Assembly (NCBI GenBank): GCA_900540145.1
Contig: UQEW01000001.1
Location: forward strand, 1 to 64,000
Direction: 5' to 3'
DNA: 64,000 nt
Origin: an uncultured Eubacteriales bacterium
GTDB lineage: Bacteria; Bacillota; Clostridia; Peptostreptococcales; Anaerovoracaceae
The position numbers and the translations under genes were made by a program. This document shows, piece by piece, positions 25,989 to 36,272 of the stretch; the stretch's first letter is position 1, and each line of letters starts with the position of its first letter. The notes beneath the pieces are model-generated. The model did not search any database, was not told the origin of the DNA, and worked only from the letters and a program-made list of their open reading frames with translations.

Positions 25989-27161
25989 TTAAACTGCTGA
26001 GTAAGCGCCATCCTTTATAACCATTGCCTTAGGCTCCTTGGTAGGTTCGCCTGAAGCGTCCCAAGTCATGGTCCCTGTTACGCCTTCAACGGTTATCTCT
26101 GTCATAGCAACTTTCAGAGCTTCACACAAATCGCTTACACTCATGTCAGGCGTAGCCTCAGCTTGTTCGATAGCTGCTTTTATAATGTAAATTGCATCAT
26201 AAGCATCTGCTGCAAACTGATTAGGTGTGGCACCGTCATATGCTTCCTGGTATGCAGCTGTAAAAGTTTGTGTCTTTTCGTCTTTCGCATCTGCTGCAAA
26301 AGGAGTAAGAAGCATTACACCTTCTGCCAGCTCAGCATTATCGCCCAACTGGCCTATAACTCCGTCAAGTCCATCGCATCCAAAGAAGGTTACATCAAGT
26401 CCCGCCTGGTCTGCCTGAGTAAGAATAAGAGCAGCTTCTTCATAATATATAGGAAGGAATACCAGATCCGCTCCGCTTTCTTTTATTTTTTGCAGCTGAA
26501 CTGAAAAATCAGTCTTAGCGTCCTTTGTGAAAGCTTCAGTATCTACTATATCAACACCTTTTGTATCTGCTTCTGCAGCAAACTTTTCATAAATGCCGGA
26601 GGAATATACATCTGATGAATTGTATATTACAGCAACTTTGCTGTCGGCAAAATTTTCAGCAATATAATCTGCTGCGCCAATTCCCTGGTTAGGGTCACTG
26701 AAACATACTCTGAAAGCATTGTCTCCTGCGATAGATTCAACTGCTGAACCGGAAGGTGTCAGCTGGAACATGTTATCACTGCTGGTCTCTGCTACTACTG
26801 CCGCACAAGGCTGACTTGTAACTGTTCCCATCAGAATCTGTATTCCCTTATCTTTCAGCGAGTTATATGCGTTTACAGACTTCTCTGCGTCGTTTTCATC
26901 GTCCTGCCATTCGAATCTGATAGGAACACCATTGATTCCACCTGCTTCGTTTATTTCTTTAACCGCCAGCTCCGCTCCGTTTTTAACATTCTCGCCATAA
27001 GTAGCTGCTGAGCCTGTTGTAGGTCCTATGCCGCCGATTACGAATTCTTCTCCGCTGCTGCTCTCATTGCTGTCTCCGCCGCATCCTGTCAGCAGAGTTG
27101 CTGCCATGAGCACTGCCATAGCTGATACTGCAAATTTCTTTGCAAAACTTTTCTTTTTCAT
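25989..27161 (-). CDS. livK: Branched-chain amino acid-binding lipoprotein
   Basis: LivK is the extracellular binding protein that delivers leucine, isoleucine or valine to LivHM. The 390-residue precursor has a signal peptide ending in LLTGCGG, with the lipidated cysteine at residue 27. The mature body is a type I periplasmic-binding fold: FVIGGIGPTTGSAATYGENV, KEINEAGGINGVPI, GTVTSQPCAAVVAET and NQFAADAYDAIYIIKAAIE are typical. AGGAGGAG lies upstream of the ATG. It is the first gene of the liv operon and follows an Ile/Leu/Val-rich leader peptide and attenuator. A linked polar amino acid is a less likely ligand. Confidence 0.93.
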   Translation of the reverse strand: MKKKSFAKKFAVSAMAVLMAATLLTGCGGDSNESSSGEEFVIGGIGPTTGSAATYGENVKNGAELAVKEINEAGGINGVPIRFEWQDDENDAEKSVNAYNSLKDKGIQILMGTVTSQPCAAVVAETSSDNMFQLTPSGSAVESIAGDNAFRVCFSDPNQGIGAADYIAENFADSKVAVIYNSSDVYSSGIYEKFAAEADTKGVDIVDTEAFTKDAKTDFSVQLQKIKESGADLVFLPIYYEEAALILTQADQAGLDVTFFGCDGLDGVIGQLGDNAELAEGVMLLTPFAADAKDEKTQTFTAAYQEAYDGATPNQFAADAYDAIYIIKAAIEQAEATPDMSVSDLCEALKVAMTEITVEGVTGTMTWDASGEPTKEPKAMVIKDGAYSAV

Positions 27162-27182
27162 TTTTACTCCTCCTCATAATAA

Positions 27183-27259
27183 AAGCCTGCGAAAGGGTCG
27201 CAGGCTTATCTTTTAGGCATATTGCCAGCTATTAGTCAGACTGGCAACTTTCCGGAAGG
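27183..27259 (-). promoter_or_regulatory. Attenuator hairpins before livK
   Basis: Immediately after the leader peptide, TTGCCAG and CTGGCAA (27222-27247) form one hairpin, and AAGCCTGCG with CGCAGGCTT (27183-27207) form a second followed by TTTTATTA. The second looks like an intrinsic terminator located 22 nt before livK. Ribosome stalling on the peptide could alter which stem forms; the precise alternative pairing is not clear by eye. Confidence 0.6.
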
Positions 27260-27385
27260 TCATATGAGTCTCTTTTGATTACCTGCAGCCAAATAAACAT
27301 TATTTTGTCCGATGCCGACCACGATGATGACGGCTAGAATAATGCTTGTAATGACTATTAGGCTGACAGTTAAAGTAAAACTCAT
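27260..27385 (-). CDS. Ile/Leu/Val-rich leader peptide of the liv operon
   Basis: A 41-codon frame starts at an ATG with AAGGA and AGG elements upstream and ends just before the attenuator hairpins. The peptide begins MSFTLTVSLIVITSIILAVI and continues IVVGIGQ; 19 of 41 residues are Ile, Leu or Val, including runs encoded CTA ATA GTC ATT and GTC ATC ATC GTG GTC. Its composition is strikingly like the ilv leader peptide of enteric bacteria. Its likely function is to sense charged branched-chain tRNAs through ribosome stalling and so control liv transcription. A small membrane protein is the alternative reading because the hydrophobic stretch could span a membrane. Confidence 0.65.
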   Translation of the reverse strand: MSFTLTVSLIVITSIILAVIIVVGIGQNNVYLAAGNQKRLI

Positions 27386-27417
27386 AACCTATAATTCCTT
27401 CCTAAAGTGATACGTTG

Positions 27418-27447
27418 ATATTATCACATATTGACGCTTTGTGTCAA
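27418..27447 (-). promoter_or_regulatory. Promoter of the liv operon
   Basis: TTGACA at 27442-27447 and TAATAT at 27418-27423 are spaced by 18 bp and read into the leader peptide, which starts about 25 nt downstream of the predicted start site. Confidence 0.7.
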
Positions 27448-27452
27448 TATGT
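27426..27452. promoter_or_regulatory. Palindromic operator candidate over the liv -35 box
   Basis: ACATATTGAC and GTCAATATGT are perfect 10-bp arms around a 7-nt centre. One arm contains the -35 hexamer and the other lies in the spacer, so a dimeric protein binding here would block the promoter. The regulator is unknown. Confidence 0.55.
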
Positions 27453-27597
27453 CTTTCTGTTTTTCTCAAATTTTTTTATATTTTTTTGTTTTTTTGCACA
27501 AAATTCTCAGCATGGACGCGAACGGCAGGTGTCAAAACTGAAAATTATACAACATTCGTTCTTTGCCGATCCGGTCTAAACCGTGATTTTAGCTAAA

Positions 27598-27637
27598 ATG
27601 TTGTAATATTTTTGAAAAAATCAAAATATTACAACAT
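27598..27637. repeat. Long AT-rich inverted repeat
   Basis: ATGTTGTAATATTTT and AAAATATTACAACAT are 15-bp perfect arms with a 10-nt centre that can extend by TGA/TCA. It lies upstream of the liv promoter and downstream of the ilvE terminator. A partial copy of the arm (ATGTTGTAATATT) recurs near 61230 in front of the haem operon. Role unknown. Confidence 0.55.
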
Positions 27638-27649
27638 ACTCAGATGCCG

Positions 27650-27695
27650 CATAAATATAATAGCCCCGAGGCAAACCCACGCCCGGGGCTATCTT
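27650..27695 (-). terminator. Terminator of the leu-ilv operon
   Basis: TAGCCCCG and CGGGGCTA form an 8-bp G/C-rich stem over a 15-nt loop, followed on the minus strand by TTATATTTAT. It lies about 50 nt after the ilvE stop and should end the leu-ilv transcript. Confidence 0.75.
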
Positions 27696-27744
27696 AATAT
27701 TCGAAGTCGTTTAATTCCTATACTATACCTCACTATACCTCTGA

Positions 27745-28815
27745 TTATTCTACCGGCACTATCCAGCCGCGCTTATCTTCTATCTTGCCGGTCTGGATGC
27801 CGTACAACTCATCGTACAGACGCTGGGACAACTCACCGATTTTACCGTTGTTTATGATGAGATCCTTACCATCCCAGTTGAGTTCTCCGACAGGCGAGAT
27901 AACCGCAGCAGTTCCTGTGGCAAAGACCTCTTCAAGTCTGCCCTCTTCACCTGCTTTAAAAATTTCATCGATGGTGAATCTTGTCTCATTAACCTTGTAT
28001 CCCCAGTCTCTCATAACCTCGATCATCGAAGCCCTGGTGATACCCGGCAGAATTGTTCCTATCAGCGAGGAAGTGTAAATTTCGCCGTCTATTTTAAAGA
28101 AAGCGTTGGAAGTACCTATCTCTTCCACATACTTCTTTTCCTTAGCGTCCAACCAAAGTACCTGGTCAAAACCCATCTTGTGAGCTTTCTGCTCAGCAAT
28201 CATAGCAGCGCCGTAGTTGCCTCCTATTTTAGCGAAACCGGTTCCGCCCATGGCAGACCTGATGTATTCATTTTCAACATATATTCTCGTAGGCGCAAGA
28301 CCGTTTTCGTAGTAAGGTCCTACAGGGCTCAGTATTATTATAAATTTGTAAGTCTTTGAAACATCTACCCCCAGAAAAGCATCTGTCGCTATCATGAAAG
28401 GTCTGATGTAGAGAGCAGTGTCCTCCTTTTCAGGTATCCAGTCCTTGTCAACGCTTACGATGGCTTTGACCGCATCCACGAACAGTTCCTCATCCATAGC
28501 AGGCATGCACATTCTCTCGTTGGTGTTGTTAGCTCTTTTGGCGTTCATATCAGGTCTGAATAGCTGAACTTTGCCTTCTGCTGTCTTATAAGCTTTAAGC
28601 CCCTCAAACATTTCCTGACCATAGTGGAAAACAGTGCTGGCAGGATCCAGTTCAAGAGGACCGTAAGGCACTATTCTTCCGTCATGCCAGCCTTTTTCTA
28701 TGTCATAATCCATGATGAACATGTGATCTGTAAATATCTTTCCAAAAGGCAGATGTTCAGGATCAGGTTTGGCCTTAGGCGAAGTTGTAAGTGTTACGCT
28801 GAATTTATTGTCCAT
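27745..28815 (-). CDS. ilvE: Branched-chain amino acid aminotransferase
   Basis: IlvE is the last step for leucine, isoleucine and valine, exchanging amino groups between glutamate and the 2-oxo acids with PLP (fold type IV). The 356-residue product starts at the ATG at 28815; an in-frame extension would read through a GC-rich hairpin and is rejected. Motifs include FHYGQEMFEGLKAYKTAEG, RPFMIATDAFLGV, and KIGGNYGAAMIAEQKAHKMG with the PLP lysine, then EEIGTSNAFFKIDG and LPGITRASMIEV. It closes the operon. AAAGGAAG lies upstream of the start. Confidence 0.95.
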   Translation of the reverse strand: MDNKFSVTLTTSPKAKPDPEHLPFGKIFTDHMFIMDYDIEKGWHDGRIVPYGPLELDPASTVFHYGQEMFEGLKAYKTAEGKVQLFRPDMNAKRANNTNERMCMPAMDEELFVDAVKAIVSVDKDWIPEKEDTALYIRPFMIATDAFLGVDVSKTYKFIIILSPVGPYYENGLAPTRIYVENEYIRSAMGGTGFAKIGGNYGAAMIAEQKAHKMGFDQVLWLDAKEKKYVEEIGTSNAFFKIDGEIYTSSLIGTILPGITRASMIEVMRDWGYKVNETRFTIDEIFKAGEEGRLEEVFATGTAAVISPVGELNWDGKDLIINNGKIGELSQRLYDELYGIQTGKIEDKRGWIVPVE

Positions 28816-28838
28816 TTTTTCTTCCTTTCCGATATATC

Positions 28839-28884
28839 GGCGCCCGTCCCCGCCTTGACCTCCGGTAAGCCGGACCCGGGCGCC
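28839..28884 (-). promoter_or_regulatory. GC-rich hairpin between ilvD and ilvE
   Basis: GGCGCCCG and CGGGCGCC form the outer stem and TCCGG-taag-CCGGA an inner one; an adjacent palindrome CCGATATATCGG overlaps the left arm. There is no T-run. As with the livK-livH element, it may stabilise or partition the message at the operon end. Confidence 0.5.
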
Positions 28885-28904
28885 CTGTCTTATCACAAAC
28901 AGTT

Positions 28905-30572
28905 CTATTTTAAAACAGCTCCTGTGTTGGCCGAAGATACCAATCTTGAATATCTCTCCAACCAACCGCTCTTTACCTTCTTCTCAGGCTTTACATACTC
29001 CTTGCGCCGCTTGTCGAATTCTTCATCCGAAACTCTGGCGCTGATGGAATACTCAGGAATGTTTATATCTATGATATCTCCCTCACGTAGCAGGCCTATC
29101 TCTCCTCCGTCAGCAGCTTCAGGGCTTACATGCCCTATAGATGCTCCGCGGCTTGCTCCGCTGAAACGTCCGTCGGTAATCAGAGCTACCGTCTTATCAA
29201 GACCCATTCCGGCAAGGGCGCTGGTAGGGTTGAGCATTTCTCTCATTCCCGGACCGCCTTTCGGTCCTTCATATCTTATAACTACTACCTGTCCGTCCTT
29301 TATCTCGCCTGCATATATGGCAGCTATGGCTTCTTCCTCACCGTCAAATACTCTGGCAGGACCGGAATGAACCAGCATTTCAGGAGCTACAGCGCTTCTC
29401 TTAACTACGCATCCGTCTTTTGCGATATTACCCCAAAGTATGGCGATACCGCCGGTTTGGCTATACGGGTCATCTACAGGTCTTATGGCATCTGTATTTT
29501 TTATGATGCGGCCGTTGATGTTCTCTCCCACGCTCTTGCCGGATACCGTAGGTAAAGTAGTATCGATCAAACCCTTAGATGCCAGCTGAGCAAGCACTGC
29601 AGGTACTCCTCCTGCGTTATCAAGATCGTGCATATGGGTGCCGCCGGCAGGAGCCAAATGGCATAGGTTAGGCGTAACCTGGCTTATTTCATTAAACAAG
29701 TTCAAGTCCACTGACACACCTGCTTCGTGAGCTATGGCCAGAAGATGAAGCACGCTGTTAGATGAACATCCGAGGGCCATGTCACATGCTATGGCGTTCT
29801 TTATGGATTTTTCGTTTATTATGTCTCTCGCCTTAACGTCTTTTTCTACCAAATCCATTATTGCCATGCCTGCGTGTTTTGCCAGCATTATTCTCCTGCT
29901 GGAAACTGCAGGTACAGTTCCGTTGCCCGGAAGAGCTATGCCTATGGCCTCGCATAAACAGTTCATGCTGTTGGCGGTATACATGCCGGAACATGAGCCG
30001 CAGCCTGGGCAGACGTTCTGTTCATATTCGAGAAGACCTTCGTCATCGATGATTCCGGCTTTTCTTGCGCCAACAGCTTCAAACATCTTGGAAAGGCTGG
30101 TTTCTACGCCTCCAACCAGTCCGGACATCATAGGTCCGCCGGAACATACGATAGACGGTATGTTCATTCTTACAGCCGCCATGACCATTCCGGGAACGAT
30201 TTTATCGCAGTTAGGTACTAAAACGACTCCGTCAAAGGCATGGGCAGTTACCATTGTCTCTACGCTGTCAGCTATGAGTTCGCGGCTTGGCAGCGAATAT
30301 TTCATTCCTATATGTCCCATGGCTATGCCATCGCATACTCCTATGGCAGGCACCATGATAGGTGTTCCGCCTGCCATCCTTACGCCTGCTTTCACAGCTT
30401 CCGTTATCTTATCCAGATGCATATGACCCGGGACTATTTCGCTGTGAGCAGATACTACTGCTATGAGTGGTTTGGACAACTCCTCTTCAGTGTATCCCAT
30501 AGCATAGAAGAGGCTTCGCATAGGAGCCTTTTCTACGCCTTCGGTAACAAGTTTGCTTCTTGTCTTATTCAT
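28905..30572 (-). CDS. ilvD: Dihydroxy-acid dehydratase
   Basis: IlvD dehydrates the dihydroxy acids of the valine/leucine and isoleucine routes to their 2-oxo acids. It is an Fe-S enzyme of 555 residues, the usual length. Cluster and active-site motifs are [17 protein letters not shown] near residue 118, [17 protein letters not shown] near 188, and [20 protein letters not shown] toward the C-terminus. [15 protein letters not shown] and [14 protein letters not shown] are also typical. It starts 12 nt after ilvC. Oxygen sensitivity of the cluster suits an anaerobe. Confidence 0.96.
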   Translation of the reverse strand: MNKTRSKLVTEGVEKAPMRSLFYAMGYTEEELSKPLIAVVSAHSEIVPGHMHLDKITEAVKAGVRMAGGTPIMVPAIGVCDGIAMGHIGMKYSLPSRELIADSVETMVTAHAFDGVVLVPNCDKIVPGMVMAAVRMNIPSIVCSGGPMMSGLVGGVETSLSKMFEAVGARKAGIIDDEGLLEYEQNVCPGCGSCSGMYTANSMNCLCEAIGIALPGNGTVPAVSSRRIMLAKHAGMAIMDLVEKDVKARDIINEKSIKNAIACDMALGCSSNSVLHLLAIAHEAGVSVDLNLFNEISQVTPNLCHLAPAGGTHMHDLDNAGGVPAVLAQLASKGLIDTTLPTVSGKSVGENINGRIIKNTDAIRPVDDPYSQTGGIAILWGNIAKDGCVVKRSAVAPEMLVHSGPARVFDGEEEAIAAIYAGEIKDGQVVVIRYEGPKGGPGMREMLNPTSALAGMGLDKTVALITDGRFSGASRGASIGHVSPEAADGGEIGLLREGDIIDINIPEYSISARVSDEEFDKRRKEYVKPEKKVKSGWLERYSRLVSSANTGAVLK

Positions 30573-30584
30573 ACTTATCGCCTC

Positions 30585-31613
<1,029 letters not shown>

Positions 31614-31646
31614 TTAATATATTTTTGAGTGAAAAATCAATTGTCA

Positions 31647-32120
31647 TCATTTCTCAATACCGGTAACTCCGGTCCTGCATATATCTACTATTTCATAATC
31701 CTCGATAAGGTCGAGAAATGCGTCCAGTTTTTCCGGCGCTCCTGTCAGTTCCAGAACCATCTCCTCTTTTGTGAGATTGATTATCTTGGCTCTGAAAATA
31801 TCCACGATTTCTTTTATCTCTCTCCTTTTGGACTGGTCTGCTTTGACCTTTATCATCAACAGTTCTCTGAAAAAGCTTTTGCTTCCGTCAAGAGTCTTTA
31901 TGCTTCTTACAACTTCCAGCTTTTCCGTCTGAGCTACTATCTGGTGGAGAGTAAGATTATCTCCTTCAAATACTATGGTTATCCTTGAAATTCCCGGGTC
32001 GTTTGTAGCAGATACAGTGAGAGAATCGATGTTGAAGCCTCTTCTTCCGTAAAGGCTTACCACTCTGGACAGCACATTCGCCTTATTGTCTACATATACG
32101 CTGACTACTTCTTTTTTCAT
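31647..32120 (-). CDS. ilvN: Acetolactate synthase small (regulatory) subunit
   Basis: IlvN binds the catalytic subunit IlvB, activates it and confers feedback control, usually by valine. The 157-residue protein starts with an ACT domain: VSVYVDNKANVLSRVVSLYG followed by RRGFNIDSLTVSATNDPG, where the valine site lies in family members. The C-terminal half (REIKEIVDIFRAKIINLT and ELTGAPEKLDAFLDLIEDY) is the standard activation domain. It begins 15 nt after ilvB. Confidence 0.95.
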   Translation of the reverse strand: MKKEVVSVYVDNKANVLSRVVSLYGRRGFNIDSLTVSATNDPGISRITIVFEGDNLTLHQIVAQTEKLEVVRSIKTLDGSKSFFRELLMIKVKADQSKRREIKEIVDIFRAKIINLTKEEMVLELTGAPEKLDAFLDLIEDYEIVDICRTGVTGIEK

Positions 32121-32135
32121 GAGTTCTCTCCTTCC

Positions 32136-33803
32136 CTACTTATATATGATCTCATCTACCGTCTGCCCGTTTTGAATCATAGGTAATACCAGATCCTCAG
32201 CAGCAATATCGCAATCTATCCATGAAGGTCCGTCGCATTTCAGCGCCTGGCTGAAGGCATCTTTAAGCTCCTCCATATTTTCTGCTCTGAAGCCATTGCC
32301 GCCGAAAGCTTCTATTAATTTGACAAAATCAGTTTTCCTGTTCGGAGTAGTCTGGGAATAACGTCTGTCATATATCAAAGTCTGCCACTGATAAACCATT
32401 CCCAATACTCTGTTATTAAAGATTACGGTTATTATCGGCAGCTTATTGGAAACTGCAGTACACGCTTCATTCAAGTTCATATGAAGTGAACCATCACCTG
32501 TCAAATGTACAACCCTCTTATCCGGATTGGCAAGTTGTGCACCGATAGCTGCTCCGTAGCCAAATCCCATGGTGCCAAGACCTCCGCTGGAGAGGAAATC
32601 TCTAGGCTTAGTCTGCTGTACATACTGGGCTGCCCACATCTGATGTTGTCCTACATCGGTAACATATATGGTTTCCTTATCAACATTAGAACATATGTAT
32701 CTGATTATTTCTTCCGGATTCATTCTGGAGTTGCATTCCTTGACTTTTGTAGGCTTTTCTCTGTCCCAGGCTGCTATCTTTTCTATCCACTCTTTATGAG
32801 AATTTTCCGAAATCTGCGGAAGCAGCTTTTCCAGCACTTCTTTGCAGTCGCCGATAACGCTCTCTGTAGTCATAACGTTTTTATTTACTTCGCTTCTGTC
32901 AAGGTCTATCTGCAGTACCTTGGCCTTTTTGGCAAATTTTTTCGGGTTAAGAGCAACTCTGTCGCTGAACCTTGTTCCCACAGCCAAAAGCAAGTCGGCC
33001 TCTGCCACGCACCTGTTGGCTGCATATGAACCGTGCATGCCGAGCATGCCGAAGAAACGTTCTTCTGAACTTGGGACAGTGCCAAGGCCCATCAAAGTAT
33101 TTACTACAGGTATATCGGCTTTCTTCATAAGCTGCTGTACCTCTTCAGCCGCTTCTGCCGCTATAGCTCCTCCTCCTACAAGCATGACAGGACGTTCAGC
33201 ACTGTTTATATATTCGGCAATACGAGCCAGCTTAGTTTCCTCATGCGGATCCTGTTTTTTCTTCAACGGATAATTCGGCGCCGGCTCATAATCTACCAGA
33301 GCATCTGTAACATCTTTTGTCATATCCACCAGCACAGGTCCCTTTCGGCCTTCGTTGGCAATTCTGAAGGCGTCTCTCATGGCATCTACCAAATCTTCCT
33401 TCTTGTTGACAAAAAAGCTGTGTTTTGTTATAGGGAAAGTTACTCCCGTTATGCATACCTCTTGAAACGCATCTCTGCCGATCAGAGTATTTCCTACGTT
33501 GGCCGTAATAAATACTGTAGGTATGCTGTCCATATATGCTGTAGCTATGCCTGTAACCAGGTTTGTGGCTCCGGGACCGCTGGTAGCTATAGCAACTCCT
33601 GTTTTCCCTGTGGACCTGGCATATCCGTCAGCGGCATGAGCCGCGCCCTGTTCATGAGCTGTCAGAACATGCTTTATTTTATCGCTGTATTTATACAGTT
33701 CATCATACAAAATGATGGCGGTGCCGCCGGGATATCCGAAAACTGTATCTACGCCGTGTTCCAGAAGCACCTTTATAACTGCTTCAGCGCCTGTGATCTT
33801 CAT
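32136..33803 (-). CDS. ilvB: Acetolactate synthase large (catalytic) subunit
   Basis: IlvB condenses pyruvate with pyruvate or 2-oxobutyrate using thiamine diphosphate, FAD and Mg2+. The 555-residue product starts at the ATG at 33803, which overlaps the stop of the DUF815 gene as ATGA and has GGAGGAAGGA upstream. Motifs are EAVIKVLLEHGVDTVFGYPG, ATSGPGATNLVTGIA, LMGLGTVP, and the ThDP-binding GDGSLHMNLNEACTAVSNKL with FNNRVLGMVYQWQ. The N-terminal catalytic glutamate is in LTAHEQGAAHAADGYAR. It pairs with IlvN immediately downstream. Confidence 0.96.
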   Translation of the reverse strand: MKITGAEAVIKVLLEHGVDTVFGYPGGTAIILYDELYKYSDKIKHVLTAHEQGAAHAADGYARSTGKTGVAIATSGPGATNLVTGIATAYMDSIPTVFITANVGNTLIGRDAFQEVCITGVTFPITKHSFFVNKKEDLVDAMRDAFRIANEGRKGPVLVDMTKDVTDALVDYEPAPNYPLKKKQDPHEETKLARIAEYINSAERPVMLVGGGAIAAEAAEEVQQLMKKADIPVVNTLMGLGTVPSSEERFFGMLGMHGSYAANRCVAEADLLLAVGTRFSDRVALNPKKFAKKAKVLQIDLDRSEVNKNVMTTESVIGDCKEVLEKLLPQISENSHKEWIEKIAAWDREKPTKVKECNSRMNPEEIIRYICSNVDKETIYVTDVGQHQMWAAQYVQQTKPRDFLSSGGLGTMGFGYGAAIGAQLANPDKRVVHLTGDGSLHMNLNEACTAVSNKLPIITVIFNNRVLGMVYQWQTLIYDRRYSQTTPNRKTDFVKLIEAFGGNGFRAENMEELKDAFSQALKCDGPSWIDCDIAAEDLVLPMIQNGQTVDEIIYK

Positions 33804-35128
33804 ACTGTTCCTTCCTCCATTCCTTTCAAATAATCTATAAACTGTCTGGCGCTTCTGCCTGAAACGCCGCCTCTGCGTATCTCCCATTTATTTGCTTCTT
33901 TATGAAGAGTATCCTTATCTATATTAAGGCACTCTCGCTGTGCCATCGTTTCCACCATCTGATGAAATTCATCTTTTGTAGGTTTGCCGTAATATATCTG
34001 TACGCCAAATCTTTCTGCCAAGCTGAGCTTTTCCTCCATGGAATCGCTTCTGTGTATATCTCCGTCATAGTCCACATCATTTCTGTCTTTCCATGTTTCT
34101 TTTATTAGATGTCTGCGATTGGATGTAGCATATATTAGGATGTTTTCCGGTCTGGGTTCAAGCCCGCCTTCGATAACTGCCTTGAGATATTTGTATTCTG
34201 TTTCAAAGTCTTCAAAGGAAAGGTCGTCCATATATATAATAAACCTGTAATTTCTGTTTTTTATTTGATTTATTATCTGCGCCAGGTATTTCATCTGATG
34301 TCTGTATACCTGAATTATTCTAAGGCCCTTGCCCCAGTATTGGTTTATTATAGCCCTTATGCTGGTGGACTTTCCCGTACCGCCGTCTCCATAAAGGAGC
34401 ACGTTATTGGCCGGTTTTTTTTCAATAAATGCTACGGTATTGGCTGTCAGCCTTTGCTTTTGCAGCTCGTATCCTATTAAATCGGAAAGCTTTATATCTT
34501 CCGTCTTTACAACCGGTCTCAGCGATGCCTTACCTTTTTCATCAACTTTTACAGTAAAAGCTCTGTTGATTCCTATAAGACCTGTCCCATATTTTTGATA
34601 AAAGCCGGCGACCGCTTGGAAAAACTCATCGTCGTCTTTTGCTGCTTCAAGGGAATCTTTAAGTTCAGAGACTGCCTTTCCCGCATCAGACATAACCGGA
34701 GCTGAAGCTGACGGATACATGTAATCAGCTATCGTCTCAGTCAAAAGTCTCTCCATATTGCTGTCCGGATAAGTGCAATCCATATTGAATATTTTTCTTA
34801 AAGTTATACAATCATCTGCGGCTGCCTTTAAAACCGCAGGCGGTACTTCACTGCTTCTCTCTTGATATAAAGAGAAAGGGTTCTCATCGGTTGCTATATA
34901 ATAGGCCATGTAATTATGCCAAAGATTTCCGTCAAATCCATAATTATAAGCCAATTCCATCAGTTGTTTTATCAGTCTTCTGCACGATGCTTTTTTGTCT
35001 TCCTCAAGTCTTGTCAAGTTTTCTGCTGTATTTTCATCTATGTTCTCAGACAATACAGCTATTCCGTCTCTCAGTATCTGATGACCTTCCACTGAATATA
35101 GTATTAAATCATCCAGTAATCTTTGCAT
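33800..35128 (-). CDS. DUF815 family ATP-binding protein
   Basis: The 442-residue protein belongs to the DUF815 AAA-type ATPase family, whose function is not established. The P-loop NVLLYGDGGTGKSTSIRAII lies near residue 242 and the Walker B acidic pair in RFIIYMDDLSFEDFE near 297; IYATSNRRHLI is a sensor-like segment and RSARQFIDYLKGME closes the fold. The N-terminal 200 residues are helical without a recognisable domain. The start ATG at 35128 has AAGGAC upstream. It is inserted between leuB and ilvB, 24 nt after the former and overlapping the latter, so it is made with the biosynthetic enzymes. A direct role in branched-chain synthesis is not known. Confidence 0.82.
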   Translation of the reverse strand: MQRLLDDLILYSVEGHQILRDGIAVLSENIDENTAENLTRLEEDKKASCRRLIKQLMELAYNYGFDGNLWHNYMAYYIATDENPFSLYQERSSEVPPAVLKAAADDCITLRKIFNMDCTYPDSNMERLLTETIADYMYPSASAPVMSDAGKAVSELKDSLEAAKDDDEFFQAVAGFYQKYGTGLIGINRAFTVKVDEKGKASLRPVVKTEDIKLSDLIGYELQKQRLTANTVAFIEKKPANNVLLYGDGGTGKSTSIRAIINQYWGKGLRIIQVYRHQMKYLAQIINQIKNRNYRFIIYMDDLSFEDFETEYKYLKAVIEGGLEPRPENILIYATSNRRHLIKETWKDRNDVDYDGDIHRSDSMEEKLSLAERFGVQIYYGKPTKDEFHQMVETMAQRECLNIDKDTLHKEANKWEIRRGGVSGRSARQFIDYLKGMEEGTV

Positions 35129-35152
35129 ATTACATGTCCTTCTCTGCATATT

Positions 35153-36247
<1,095 letters not shown>

Positions 36248-36272
36248 TTATGCAAAGCTGCAACACAACGGC

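Noticed and set aside
27745..28965. A longer ilvE reading frame starting at 28965
   Set aside because: The extra 50 residues come from translating the GC-rich hairpin and the end of ilvD; the family begins at the ATG at 28815, which has a ribosome site.
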